Assembly (NCBI GenBank): GCA_964346395.1
Contig: CAYFUT010000034.1
Location: 1 to 27,110 of the forward strand
Source of the DNA: CAYFUT01 sp964346395
GTDB taxonomy: Bacteria > Bacillota > Halanaerobiia > Halobacteroidales > Halobacteroidaceae
Direction: 5' to 3'
DNA length: 27,110 nt
The notes beneath the pieces were generated by a model. That model made no database searches. It was not told the DNA's origin and was given only the letters and a program-made list of their open reading frames with translations. Below are positions 1-8,092 of the stretch, in pieces. A program made the position numbers and the translations under genes. Within the stretch, counting starts at the first letter, position 1. Every line of letters begins with the position of its first letter.

Positions 1-17
1 TTAATCCGTACGCTGTA

Positions 18-52
18 GTAGTGACATGATATATCATGTCACTACATTTTTT
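18..52 (+). terminator. Perfect 28-nt palindrome followed by a T run
   Basis: Positions 18-45 are a perfect inverted repeat with half-site GTAGTGACATGATA, followed at 47-52 by six T. As RNA on the plus strand this is a strong intrinsic terminator, presumably for a plus-strand gene ending before the window. The minus strand has no U run after the stem, so it is a poor terminator for the rlmD gene. Confidence 0.7.
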
Positions 53-91
53 GAAGTTAACTATCACCTACTAATTATTTTTAGATTTATT

Positions 92-119
92 AATTGTCAA
101 TTATCAACTGTCAACTGAT
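92..119. repeat. Heptamer-periodic repeat tract
   Basis: Four near-identical heptamers in a row: AATTGTC, AATTATC, AACTGTC, AACTGAT. The tract overlaps the 3' end of the rlmD gene, so its last residues (KSVDS) and stop codon are encoded inside the repeat. Similar heptamer tracts occur near 7946, 19544 and 19679. Confidence 0.6.
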
Positions 120-1471
120 TTTAGCTGTACAACATTTTCAATATGATACGTCTGCGGAAACATATCCACCGGCTGTACTTCCTCAGCTGCATAGCCTAAC
201 TTTTTCAGCCGCTTTAAATCCCGCGCCAGGCTGGTAGGATCACAGGAAACATAAACAATCCGCTCCGGATTTATCTCCGCAAAAGTTTCCAGCACCTCTT
301 CTGCACAGCCCTTCCGCGGCGGATCAACTACGATTACCTCCGGCTGAACATTTTCTGCTAACTGCGGCAGTAAATCCTTCACTGTTCCCGCCTTAAAAAA
401 GCAGTTCTCAATTTCATTTATTTCGGCATTCTGGTTAGCCATCTTTACCGCTTCTTCTACCACTTCTATCCCGTAAACTTCCTGGGCCTGATCAGCTAAA
501 TAAAGACTAATTGAGCCTAACCCACAGTAAGCATCAACTACCACTTCTTCACCTGTCAATTCTGCATATTCAAGTACCTGATCATATAAAACCTTAGCCT
601 GTAGGGTATTGACTTGAAAGAAAGATTGGGGGGATATTTCATACTTTACTTTGCCGATATATTCCGTAATGTAATCTTGACCGAGGAGTTTACGGGTTTT
701 AGCACCTAAAACCACATTAGTTTGTTCCGGATTAACATTCTGATAAATACTTTTTAACTCCGGAATCCGCTGCTTTAAATTGACAGCTAACTCTTGTCCC
801 GCCGGAAATTCCTCTTCCTTAGTCACCAGGATCAGCATGGCCTGATTAGTACAGACGCCCACCCTGACTACCAAATGGCGGAGCAGTCCTTCGTGAGCTG
901 CCTCATCATAAACAGAAATTTTCCGGGCTTCTATTTCCTCTACTGTTTCCCTCACTATCCGATTGATTAGGGGGTGCTGAATCTGACAGTCTCCCGTCTT
1001 AATAATATCATGCGTTCCGGCTGCATAAAACCCGGTAATCACCTCTTCCTCCTGCAAAGCAAGGGGAAATTGAGCTTTATTGCGGTAAAAATAAGGAGTA
1101 TCCATGCCTTTTACCGGCAGCACTTCTACCTCTAACTTCCCAATTCGCTCCAGGGCATCAGCTACCATCTCCTGCTTATAATCAAGCTGGGCTTGGTATT
1201 CAACATGCTGTAATTGACAGCCGCCGCAGGTATCACCTACCTGACACTTCGGTTCCCTCCGTTCAGCAGCTGTTTCTTTAACCTTAATTACTTTAGCCCG
1301 CCCAAAATTACTTTTCACCTCTGTTATCTGAGCCATTACTTCTTCTCCCGGGATTCCGCCGGGCACAAAAATAGCAAATCCGTCTTCCCGACCTACTGCA
1401 TCTCCGCCGTAGGCTATATCTTCTAATTGCAGCGTAACAATTTCTCCTTCGCTAACCGGCTGAGTTCCCAT
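104..1471 (-). CDS. rlmD: 23S rRNA (uracil-5-)-methyltransferase, RlmD/RlmCD family
   Basis: SAM-dependent methyltransferase that makes 5-methyluridine in 23S rRNA. In Gram-positive bacteria one enzyme of this family can modify both U747 and U1939, so the exact target is not decided here. The start at 1471 follows AAAGGAG with good spacing; the frame stays open for 18 more codons upstream but without a site. From this start the protein has 455 residues: a TRAM RNA-binding domain at about 6-62, an iron-sulfur cluster set C76, C82, C85 and C162, the SAM motif DAYCGLGS at 313-320, VVDPPRKGC near 381-389, and catalytic C410 in VYVSCDP. All key residues of the family are present. It is divergent from the small membrane-protein gene at 1620. 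The last residues lie in a heptamer repeat. Confidence 0.95.
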   Translation of the reverse strand: MGTQPVSEGEIVTLQLEDIAYGGDAVGREDGFAIFVPGGIPGEEVMAQITEVKSNFGRAKVIKVKETAAERREPKCQVGDTCGGCQLQHVEYQAQLDYKQEMVADALERIGKLEVEVLPVKGMDTPYFYRNKAQFPLALQEEEVITGFYAAGTHDIIKTGDCQIQHPLINRIVRETVEEIEARKISVYDEAAHEGLLRHLVVRVGVCTNQAMLILVTKEEEFPAGQELAVNLKQRIPELKSIYQNVNPEQTNVVLGAKTRKLLGQDYITEYIGKVKYEISPQSFFQVNTLQAKVLYDQVLEYAELTGEEVVVDAYCGLGSISLYLADQAQEVYGIEVVEEAVKMANQNAEINEIENCFFKAGTVKDLLPQLAENVQPEVIVVDPPRKGCAEEVLETFAEINPERIVYVSCDPTSLARDLKRLKKLGYAAEEVQPVDMFPQTYHIENVVQLKSVDS

Positions 1472-1619
1472 TCTATCCGCTCCTTTATAATAATATAGGC
1501 AGCAACGCAATATATATTTTTCCATCAGTAAATATATAATATCTCATATCTCCACAAAAAAACAGGACTTTCCAGTTTAATAGCTAAGTATATACCATGA
1601 GAGATAAGGAGGAATGAAA

Positions 1620-1910
1620 ATGTTTAAAACCATGCTACCGACTATTAGTTGGCTGCTCGTGAATACTCTCCTCTACGGAAGTTACCATTTTTTTAATTTA
1701 GGGATTAAAATAAACCGCCTTAGTCAGAAAAATCCTAATTTAAATCAACTGCAGTTCTTCCAGTCGAATTTTCTTTTAAAATTATATCTCTTCAGCACCG
1801 CAGTCATCTTGATTATCGGCATCTTTAATACCCGCCGGCGGCGTAGAGAAAGAAGAGAAGAATACGCCCAAAAGAAGAGTAAACAGCGGCGCAATTATAC
1901 AGCCCATTAA
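1620..1910 (+). CDS. Small two-helix membrane protein, function unknown
   Basis: I do not recognise this gene. The translated protein has 96 residues from the ATG at 1620, which lies 7 nt after AAGGAGG (1606-1612). An ATG at 1614 is only 1 nt from the site and is less likely. Two hydrophobic stretches (about 6-28 and 50-70) look like membrane helices joined by a polar Asn/Gln-rich loop. They are followed by an arginine block at 72-76 and a lysine/arginine-rich tail, so by the positive-inside rule the C-terminus should be cytosolic. It stands alone, divergent from the rlmD gene and convergent with icd, and shares an intergenic hairpin with icd. The good ribosome site and membrane topology argue for a real gene. 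Confidence 0.65.
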   Translation: MFKTMLPTISWLLVNTLLYGSYHFFNLGIKINRLSQKNPNLNQLQFFQSNFLLKLYLFSTAVILIIGIFNTRRRRRERREEYAQKKSKQRRNYTAH

Positions 1911-1919
1911 AAGGAAAAA

Positions 1920-1944
1920 CCGGGGTTCTACTATCACACCCCGG
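1920..1944 (-). terminator. Intrinsic terminator of icd
   Basis: Stem CCGGGGT (1920-1926) with ACCCCGG (1938-1944) and an 11-nt loop. On the minus strand it is followed by TTTTTCC and lies just after the icd stop. It sits between convergent genes and may also slow plus-strand transcription, though there is no U run in that direction. Confidence 0.75.
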
Positions 1945-1954
1945 GCCAAATAAT

Positions 1955-2956
1955 TTATAGCTTGTTTATAATCTCAGCAGTGATTTCATCAGTAGTTGCA
2001 TCTCCGCCGAGGTCGCCGGTTAAAACTTCTCCTGCCGACAGTACTTCCTCAATTGCACTTTCTATATTAGCTGCTGCCTCTAGTTCTCCCAAATGCTTCA
2101 GCATTAAGCAGCCCGATAACAGTAAAGCAATCGGATTAGCCTTATTTTGACCGGCAATATCAGGAGCAGAACCATGTACCGCTTCAAAAACAGCCAGTTC
2201 ATCATTTAAATTGGCTCCTGGAGTTAAACCTAAGCCGCCGATCAAACCGGCACATAAATCAGATACTATATCGCCGTATAGATTAGGCAGTACTAAAACA
2301 TCATAATCCTCAGGATACTGCACTAACTGCATACACATATTATCTACTATTTTATTATTAAACTCAATCCCCGGATAATCAGGTGCTACTTCTTCGGCCA
2401 CTTCTTTAAACAGCCCGTCAGTTAACTTTAAAATATTTGCTTTATGTACTGCTGTTACCTTCTGGCGGTCATTTTTCTGAGCATACTCAAAAGCTGCCCG
2501 AATAATTCGTTTCGAAGCCTTCCGGGTGGTAATCTTAATACTCTCTGCTGCATCTTCACCGACCATATGCTCAATACCTGCATACAGACCTTCTGTATTT
2601 TCCCGAAAAATTACTACATCTAAACCTTCAAACTGGGTAGGGGCTCCCGCCAGTATTTTAGCCGGCCGCAGATTAATATATAGATCAAGCTGCTGTCTAA
2701 TCGCTACATTTACACTGCGGAATCCACTTCCTACCGGCGTAGTAATCGGCCCCTTAAGGGCTACTTTATTCCTCTTGATCGACTCCAGCACTCCCTCCGG
2801 TAAAGGAGTTCCGTATTCGTCCATCACATTAGTTCCTGCATTCACAGTTTCCCAGCCGATTTCAACTCCGGCTGCTGCAATAACCTTTTTTACAGCCTCT
2901 GTCACTTCCGGGCCAATTCCATCCCCGGGAATCAACGTTACCTTATGTTTGCTCAT
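1955..2956 (-). CDS. icd: NAD-type isocitrate dehydrogenase (isocitrate/isopropylmalate dehydrogenase family)
   Basis: Probable oxidative decarboxylation of isocitrate to 2-oxoglutarate with NAD, giving the carbon skeleton of glutamate. It has 333 residues, the usual length of short NAD-IDH and homoisocitrate-type enzymes. Visible motifs: GDGIGPEV at 11-18, the substrate loop SVNVAIRQQLDLYINLRP at 81-98, FREN/TEGLYAG at 117-127, K172 and N174 in HKANILK, the metal-binding aspartates D229 and D233 in GDIVSDL, and HGSAPDIAG at 261-269, the form seen in NAD-dependent members. The start follows GAGGAG. A homoisocitrate or isopropylmalate role cannot be excluded by motifs alone. The divergent citrate synthase gene and the lack of leu genes favour isocitrate. 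Confidence 0.88.
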   Translation of the reverse strand: MSKHKVTLIPGDGIGPEVTEAVKKVIAAAGVEIGWETVNAGTNVMDEYGTPLPEGVLESIKRNKVALKGPITTPVGSGFRSVNVAIRQQLDLYINLRPAKILAGAPTQFEGLDVVIFRENTEGLYAGIEHMVGEDAAESIKITTRKASKRIIRAAFEYAQKNDRQKVTAVHKANILKLTDGLFKEVAEEVAPDYPGIEFNNKIVDNMCMQLVQYPEDYDVLVLPNLYGDIVSDLCAGLIGGLGLTPGANLNDELAVFEAVHGSAPDIAGQNKANPIALLLSGCLMLKHLGELEAAANIESAIEEVLSAGEVLTGDLGGDATTDEITAEIINKL

Positions 2957-3006
2957 TAACTACTCACTCCTCATTTACTTTATTTTTTCAATTTTAATCA
3001 TTTTTT

Positions 3007-3035
3007 ATTATATCCTCTCTTGCCTATAATGTCAA
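3007..3035 (-). promoter_or_regulatory. Sigma-A promoter of icd, perfect consensus
   Basis: On the minus strand TTGACA (3030-3035), a 17-nt spacer and TATAAT (3007-3012) match the sigma-A consensus exactly. Transcription should start near 3000, giving a leader of about 45 nt. Confidence 0.85.
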
Positions 3036-3088
3036 TTATCGCCGCTCCTAATTTTACACTACCCTTAATTGTAATCTCCTAGAAAATA

Positions 3089-3110
3089 TGATAGTATATT
3101 TATACTATCA
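3089..3110. promoter_or_regulatory. 22-bp inverted repeat, candidate operator
   Basis: Half-site TGATAGTATA (3089-3098), two T, then its exact complement (3101-3110). It lies 44 bp before gltA and about 54 bp upstream of the icd -35 box. A weak gltA promoter may overlap it: TTGTAA at 3069-3074, 17 nt, TAGTAT at 3092-3097 with an extended TG. That position suits a repressor site. No cognate regulator gene is in the window. Confidence 0.55.
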
Positions 3111-3153
3111 GCTGCATATATATAATTAACTGCTTATAAAAGGAGCGATAAGC

Positions 3154-4395
3154 ATGCTTACTGAAATTAAACAGGCCTTATCTGAAATTAAGGACGAGGA
3201 ACTAAAGAAAAAATATATTCAGATTATCACCACTCTATTAGAAAAAGGATACTTCCCAGGACTGGAAAATATTCCCGTTGTCAAGTCCAGCATCAGTAAT
3301 ATTGATGGGGAGCAGGGAGTTCTTACCTTCCGCGGCTACCCTGTCGAAGAACTAGCTAATAACTGTTCTTATGAAGATATCTGTTTTTTGCTGCTCAAAG
3401 GGGATCTACCTTTAAAACACGAAAAGGAAAATTTACAGGAAAAATTGCTGGCTAATAAAGAAATTACAGCGGATATTGCTGATACAATAACTTCCATGAG
3501 TGATGATTTGCATCCAATGCATATGTTAAGCGCCGGAGTTCTACAGTTAGAAAGTAGTGACCAGAGTACTACTAATGTAGGCAGTTATAAACAAAATTTA
3601 CAGCGGGCAATCCGTTTAATTGCCAAGCTGCCCACTTTGATTGGAGTTTATAGAACTAATAATCCTAACTTTGCTGCCGGTAAAGAATTTAACTCTTTTG
3701 CCCACTACTGTCTTTACTGTTTCAACCAAGAACTGGCGAAAAAAGAAAAATGGGTTTCGATCTTCGATAAAATTTTAATGCTCCATGCCGACCATACTAT
3801 CAATAACAGCACTTTCTCGGTGCGGGCAGTTGGCTCTTCACACGCCAGCATTTATGCTTCGATAGGTTCTGCTATCAATTCTTTATCGGGGCCTCTACAC
3901 GGCGGAGCTAACGAAAAAGTAATCAAAATGCTTAATAAGATTGAATCTCCTGAAGAAGTAGCCGATTATATTGACCAGAAAATAAATGAAGGCGAAAAGA
4001 TAATGGGCATCGGCCACCGAGTTTATAAAACTTATGACCCACGGGCAATCTATCTTAAAAATAATATATTGCCGGCCATCTTCAACGAAGATTCTGAACA
4101 GGTAGATGAACATCTTAATAACTTATATAATATAGCCCAAGAAATGGAGCGGGTAGTGCTCGACCGTTTCTCAAATAAAGATATTTTCCCTAACGTTGAC
4201 TTCTGGTCGGGGCTTGTCTTAAAAGCTTTAGGGGTCGAACGGGAATACTTTACTACCATCTTTGCGCTCGGCCGCGTAATGGGCTGGACTTCTCACTGGG
4301 TAGAACATCTAGAAGTTAATCCTAAAATTTACCGCCCTACACAGCTTTACGACGGTTTTAATGTGCGGCACGTGCTGAGAGAAAATGAAGAATAA
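3154..4395 (+). CDS. gltA: Citrate synthase
   Basis: Condenses acetyl-CoA and oxaloacetate to citrate. The 413-residue protein starts after AAAAGGAG at good spacing. The catalytic residues can be placed: H249 in GPLHGGAN, H288 in GIGHRVY and D349 in PNVDFWSG. HADHTINNSTF at 211-221 and FALGRVMGW at 370-378 are also typical. The N-terminal 40 residues are a helical extension before the usual VKSSISNIDGEQGVLTFRGY start of the family core. Pairing with divergent icd gives two steps from oxaloacetate toward 2-oxoglutarate; aconitase is not in the window. Methylcitrate synthase is a possible alternative activity, but no prp genes are nearby. Confidence 0.93.
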   Translation: MLTEIKQALSEIKDEELKKKYIQIITTLLEKGYFPGLENIPVVKSSISNIDGEQGVLTFRGYPVEELANNCSYEDICFLLLKGDLPLKHEKENLQEKLLANKEITADIADTITSMSDDLHPMHMLSAGVLQLESSDQSTTNVGSYKQNLQRAIRLIAKLPTLIGVYRTNNPNFAAGKEFNSFAHYCLYCFNQELAKKEKWVSIFDKILMLHADHTINNSTFSVRAVGSSHASIYASIGSAINSLSGPLHGGANEKVIKMLNKIESPEEVADYIDQKINEGEKIMGIGHRVYKTYDPRAIYLKNNILPAIFNEDSEQVDEHLNNLYNIAQEMERVVLDRFSNKDIFPNVDFWSGLVLKALGVEREYFTTIFALGRVMGWTSHWVEHLEVNPKIYRPTQLYDGFNVRHVLRENEE

Positions 4396-4445
4396 AAAAT
4401 TAAGGCAAACATATAAACTCTAAAAATATAAACCTAAAGTAAAAA

Positions 4446-4470
4446 CCCCGGGATTACCGGGGCATTTTTT
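4446..4470 (+). terminator. Terminator of gltA, probably bidirectional
   Basis: Stem CCCCGG (4446-4451), loop GATTA, CCGGGG (4457-4462), then CATTTTTTT. On the minus strand the same stem is followed by TTTTT, so it can also end the gatB transcript that converges on it. Confidence 0.85.
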
Positions 4471-4493
4471 TATCTTTACAATTAGTTTTTAAC

Positions 4494-5939
4494 CTAGTCT
4501 AGCTTCTCTTTAAGTAAGTCTTTTACCTTCTGCGGATTGGCTTTTCCATTTGTCGCCTGCATAGTCTGGCCGACAAAATAGCCAACTACATTTTCATTGC
4601 CGCCTTGATAATCTTCTACCGCTGACGGATTATCTGCAATAACTTCTTCTACAATCTGCTCTAATTCCCCACTGTCGCTGATCTGTTTCAATCCTTCTTC
4701 TTCCACAATTGCTGCTGGATCTGTTCCTGTTTCATACATTTTCTCAAAAACTTCTTTAGCTATATTGTTAGAGATAACTTCCTCATCCATCATTTTTAGT
4801 ATCTCTGCTAAATCTTCCGGCCCAAAACTAACCTCCGCCAGAGAAATATCTTCCTCATTTAATAGGCGGCTAACTTCTCCCATCATCCAGTTGCTGGCCG
4901 TTTTGGGATCATCATAATCCTCTAAAACCGCCTCGAAAAAGTCGGCCATTTCCCGATCAGCAGTAATCACTTCTGCATCGTATTCCGGCAGTCCTAACTC
5001 TTCTACATACCGCTCCCGTCTTACCGTCGGCAGTTCCGGAATAGTCTCTTCAACTTCTGTTACCCAATCATCATCTACAATCACCGGCACTAAATCAGGC
5101 TCGGGAAAGTAGCGGTAGTCATGCGCTTCCTCTTTTTCCCGCAGTGGTAGAGTTTTGCCTGCTTCTTCATCCCAAGTTCTTGTCCCCTGGGTTACCTCTC
5201 CACCTTGGTCAAGCAGTTTAGCCTGACGTTTAGCTTCGTAATTCAGAGCTTTCTTAATCGCTTTAAAGGAATTCATGTTCTTAAGTTCAGTCTTTGTTCC
5301 CAATTCATCAGCACCTTCGGGCGCTACTGACAAGTTAGCATCCGCCCGCAGCGAACCTTCTGCCATTTCACAGTCAGAAACATCAATATATTCTAAAATA
5401 CTTTTTAGTTTCTTAAGATAAGCTACTGCCTGCTCGGGAGAATGAATATCCGGTTCACTAACAATCTCAATTAAGGGCGTTCCCACTCGATTATAGTCAA
5501 CCAAACTATGCTTAGCCTCTGAAATATCCCCCGAATGAGTCAGTTTCCCCGCATCTTCTTCCAGATGAATCCGGGTAATACCTACTTCTAATTCTTCTTC
5601 CTCTTCTAACTTAATATTTAATTCCCCATTCTCACAAAAAGGAAGATCATACTGTGAAATCTGATAGGCCTTCGGCAGATCAGGATAAAAATAATTTTTC
5701 CGGTCAAATTTACTAAAAGTAGCCAACTCACAATTAAAAGCCAACCCAGCCCTAACGATATATTCTACTGCTTTCTCATTTAATACCGGTAAGACCCCCG
5801 GCAGTCCCAGACAGACAGGACAAGTATGAGTATTGGGTTCGGCTCCAAATTCATTTTTACAGCCGCAGAAAATCTTAGTCTCTGTATTTAACTGGGCATG
5901 AACTTCCAGCCCAATCGTAATCTCATAATCTTCTAACAT
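4494..5939 (-). CDS. gatB: Aspartyl/glutamyl-tRNA amidotransferase subunit B
   Basis: Kinase/transferase subunit of GatCAB, which converts Glu-tRNA(Gln) (and often Asp-tRNA(Asn)) to the amidated form. It activates the misacylated residue with ATP and receives ammonia from GatA. The start at 5939 gives 481 residues, the family length, and follows GGAGGTG. The frame is open for 40 more codons, but those come from the palindromic repeat upstream (Leu-Xaa dipeptides) and should not be annotated as protein. Visible: IGLEVHAQLNT near 9-19, zinc-type cysteines C25, C27, C40 and C43, YFYPDLPKAYQISQ, and a C-terminal YqeY-like tail domain ending in NPQKVKDLLKEKL. Last gene of gatCAB, 194 bp after gatA. 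Confidence 0.96.
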   Translation of the reverse strand: MLEDYEITIGLEVHAQLNTETKIFCGCKNEFGAEPNTHTCPVCLGLPGVLPVLNEKAVEYIVRAGLAFNCELATFSKFDRKNYFYPDLPKAYQISQYDLPFCENGELNIKLEEEEELEVGITRIHLEEDAGKLTHSGDISEAKHSLVDYNRVGTPLIEIVSEPDIHSPEQAVAYLKKLKSILEYIDVSDCEMAEGSLRADANLSVAPEGADELGTKTELKNMNSFKAIKKALNYEAKRQAKLLDQGGEVTQGTRTWDEEAGKTLPLREKEEAHDYRYFPEPDLVPVIVDDDWVTEVEETIPELPTVRRERYVEELGLPEYDAEVITADREMADFFEAVLEDYDDPKTASNWMMGEVSRLLNEEDISLAEVSFGPEDLAEILKMMDEEVISNNIAKEVFEKMYETGTDPAAIVEEEGLKQISDSGELEQIVEEVIADNPSAVEDYQGGNENVVGYFVGQTMQATNGKANPQKVKDLLKEKLD

Positions 5940-5968
5940 AAAAATTTGCACCTCCAGCAAAAAAATAG

Positions 5969-6065
5969 TTAGGTTGAGGTTGAGTTTGAGTTTAAGCAAC
6001 CCGTAAAAGTAATTATAGCTTACGGTTGATGCTTTACTCAATCTCAATCTCAGACTCAAACTAAG
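5969..6065. repeat. Hexamer-periodic palindromic element, copy A
   Basis: Left arm 5969-5998 is built of hexamers TTAGGT, TGAGGT, TGAGTT, TGAGTT, TAAGCA. Right arm 6036-6065 is the inverse: ACTCAA, TCTCAA, TCTCAG, ACTCAA, ACTAAG. The spacer holds a second inner stem (CAACCCGTAA near 5997 with TTACGGTTG near 6020). The whole would fold into a long hairpin between gatA and gatB. Related copies lie near 14074, 14183 and 25201. Confidence 0.75.
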
Positions 6066-6133
6066 TCACTATTAAATACTTTTGTTCTTAGCTTAAGTTT
6101 AATTTTATACCCTTGCTCTCTAGTTTTCGCATT

Positions 6134-7594
6134 TTATTCGTTAATCGTCGGTTGCTTGTCAATATCAGCAGCCTGCTCAAAAGTATAAGCAACTTTCAGG
6201 ATTGTCTCTTCTCCGAAAGTTGGCCCGATAATCTGCAGGCCGACCGGCAAATCATTGCTGTCAAAGCCGCACGGCATAGATAAAGCCGGCAGTCCCGCTA
6301 GATTAACCGGAATAGTACAGATATCCGATAAATACATCTGCAGCGGGTCATCTGTTTTATCGCCAATATTAAAGGCAGTACTTGGCGATGTAGGCGAAAT
6401 TAAAACGTCATATTCTTCAAATACCTTATCAAAATCTTTTTTAACCAAGGTTCTTACTTTCTGGGCTTTTTTATAGTAAGCATCATAATAACCAGAACTT
6501 AAAGCGTACGTCCCTAACATAATTCGCCGCTTTACTTCATCACCAAAGCCTTCCTGCCGCGTCTTCTTAAACATATCAATTAAACCGTCTGCCTCTTCTC
6601 TCTTGCCGTACCTGACCCCATCATAGCGGGCCAAGTTAGAGCTTGCTTCCGCCGGCGCAATCAAATAATAGGCAGACAGAGCATAATCAGTGTGCGGTAA
6701 AGAAACTTCTTCATAAGTAGCTCCTAAGTCAGTTAGCTGTTCAATAGCATTCCAGACTGCTTCCTTAGTTTCTTCCTCTACTCCTTCCCCGAAGTATTCT
6801 TTAGGCACCCCAATTTTCAAGCCTGCTACATCGCGTTTTAAGCTCTCCGTATAATCAGGCAGTTCCCGATCTACCGAAGTAGAATCCCGCTCATCATGGC
6901 CGGTAATATAATTTAAAGTTAACGCACAATCCTCAACATCCTGAGTAATTGGCCCAATCTGATCCAGCGAAGAAGCAAAAGCTACCAATCCATAGCGGGA
7001 TACTAGCCCGTAGGTCGGCTTCATGCCTACTACTCCACAGAAAGAAGCCGGCTGACGGATAGAACCTCCCGTATCGGAACCTAAAGCTACTACTGTTTCA
7101 TCAGCTGCTACTGCTGCCGCTGAACCACCGCTAGACCCGCCAGGAACGCGATTTAAATCCCAAGGATTTTTAGTCAACTGCATTCCGGAGTTCTCAGTCG
7201 AAGAACCCATAGCAAATTCATCCATATTCGTTTTGCCGGTAATTACTGCTTGGGCAGCCTTTAACTTTTCAATTACCGTTGCATTATAAGGCGGCTGATA
7301 ATTATGTAAAATCTGTGAGCCGCAGCTTGTTTTCACCCCCGCAGTAGAAATATTATCCTTAATAGCTACTGGAATGCCCGCTAGCGGACTAACTTCTTCT
7401 CCAGCTGCTATTTTTTCGTCTACTTCTTCTGCTTGAGCCAACGCTTCTTCTTTCATCAAAGTAATATATCCCTGCACATCTTCTTCCACTTCCGCAATTC
7501 GATCATAAATTGACTCTACAATCTCCTGCGCACTAACTTCCTGATTCATTAATTTTTCATGCAGCTCATGAGCTGTTAACTGATACAGTTCCAT
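6134..7594 (-). CDS. gatA: Aspartyl/glutamyl-tRNA amidotransferase subunit A
   Basis: Amidase subunit of GatCAB; hydrolyses glutamine and channels ammonia to GatB. It has 486 residues and starts at 7594 after AAAGGAGG. The Ser-cisSer-Lys catalytic triad of the amidase signature family can be read directly: K79 in GIPVAIKDN, S154 in PGGSSGGS and S178 in GSDTGGSIRQPA. These positions match those known for characterised bacterial GatA. It follows gatC with a 23-nt gap, consistent with one transcript. Nothing is truncated or missing. Confidence 0.97.
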   Translation of the reverse strand: MELYQLTAHELHEKLMNQEVSAQEIVESIYDRIAEVEEDVQGYITLMKEEALAQAEEVDEKIAAGEEVSPLAGIPVAIKDNISTAGVKTSCGSQILHNYQPPYNATVIEKLKAAQAVITGKTNMDEFAMGSSTENSGMQLTKNPWDLNRVPGGSSGGSAAAVAADETVVALGSDTGGSIRQPASFCGVVGMKPTYGLVSRYGLVAFASSLDQIGPITQDVEDCALTLNYITGHDERDSTSVDRELPDYTESLKRDVAGLKIGVPKEYFGEGVEEETKEAVWNAIEQLTDLGATYEEVSLPHTDYALSAYYLIAPAEASSNLARYDGVRYGKREEADGLIDMFKKTRQEGFGDEVKRRIMLGTYALSSGYYDAYYKKAQKVRTLVKKDFDKVFEEYDVLISPTSPSTAFNIGDKTDDPLQMYLSDICTIPVNLAGLPALSMPCGFDSNDLPVGLQIIGPTFGEETILKVAYTFEQAADIDKQPTINE

Positions 7595-7617
7595 TATTAA
7601 TAACCTCCTTTAATCAA

Positions 7618-7911
7618 TCACTCAGAATCAACAATCTGCGGCACTTTGAACATACCTTTTTCTTTGTCCGGCGCATTGGCCAAAGTTTCTTCTCTGTCTA
7701 GCGATTCTCGTACTTCATCTTCCCGTAATACATTATTAATGGATAGAACATGAGCCATTGGTTCTACATTGCTGGTATCCAGCTCATTTAACTTCTCAGC
7801 ATGATCCAAAATATCGCTTAACTGTTCAGCAAATTTTTCTTTTTCCTCTTCATTTAACTCTAGCCGAGCCAAATGAGCTACTCGCTCTACTGTTTCCTTA
7901 TCTAATTTCAT
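7618..7911 (-). CDS. gatC: Aspartyl/glutamyl-tRNA amidotransferase subunit C
   Basis: Small belt subunit that wraps GatA and stabilises the GatA-GatB contact. It has 97 residues, the usual size. N-terminal VERVAHLARLELNEEEKEKFAEQLSDIL and the central DTSNVEPMAHVL are the two hallmark parts of the family. Start at 7911 with a GGGTGGTG site. First gene of gatCAB, with a clear sigma-A promoter about 65 bp upstream. Very acidic, as are its partners, which fits a salt-adapted cytoplasm. Confidence 0.95.
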   Translation of the reverse strand: MKLDKETVERVAHLARLELNEEEKEKFAEQLSDILDHAEKLNELDTSNVEPMAHVLSINNVLREDEVRESLDREETLANAPDKEKGMFKVPQIVDSE

Positions 7912-7945
7912 TTTGTCACCACCCTCTTTAAAGATGCAAATTTAT

Positions 7946-7966
7946 AATTGACAATTGTAATTTTAC
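7946..7966. repeat. Short heptamer tract in the gatC leader
   Basis: AATTGAC, AATTGTA, ATTTTAC: three heptamers of the same kind as at 92-119 and 19544-19583. The tract lies just downstream of the predicted gatCAB -10 box, inside the 5' leader. Confidence 0.4.
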
Positions 7967-7975
7967 TAGTATGTT

Positions 7976-8004
7976 ATTATATCATAAGAAATCAAAGTCC
8001 TCAA
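7976..8004 (-). promoter_or_regulatory. Sigma-A promoter of gatCAB
   Basis: On the minus strand TTGAGG (7999-8004), a 17-nt spacer and TATAAT (7976-7981), with TGA in front of the -10 box (extended -10). The start point should be near 7969, about 60 nt before gatC. The usher-like gene upstream has no visible terminator, so some read-through is possible. Confidence 0.75.
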
Positions 8005-8092
8005 TTAAATTAGGCAATCAACCCAGTTTTAACCTCTCCCCCATATACTATTCCACTATTTTTACTTTATATACTATTTTCTAATTTCTCGG

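Noticed and set aside
104..1525. Longer rlmD frame starting at 1525
   Set aside because: No ribosome site there; the TRAM domain begins right after the Met at 1471, which has AAAGGAG.
2526..3029. Plus-strand open frame of 167 codons opposite icd
   Set aside because: It is antisense to conserved icd codons, has serine/isoleucine-rich shadow composition and no ribosome site.
8005..8092. Possible terminator after the usher-like gene
   Set aside because: Only AT-rich direct repeats (ATAGTATAT) and no stem with a U run were found.
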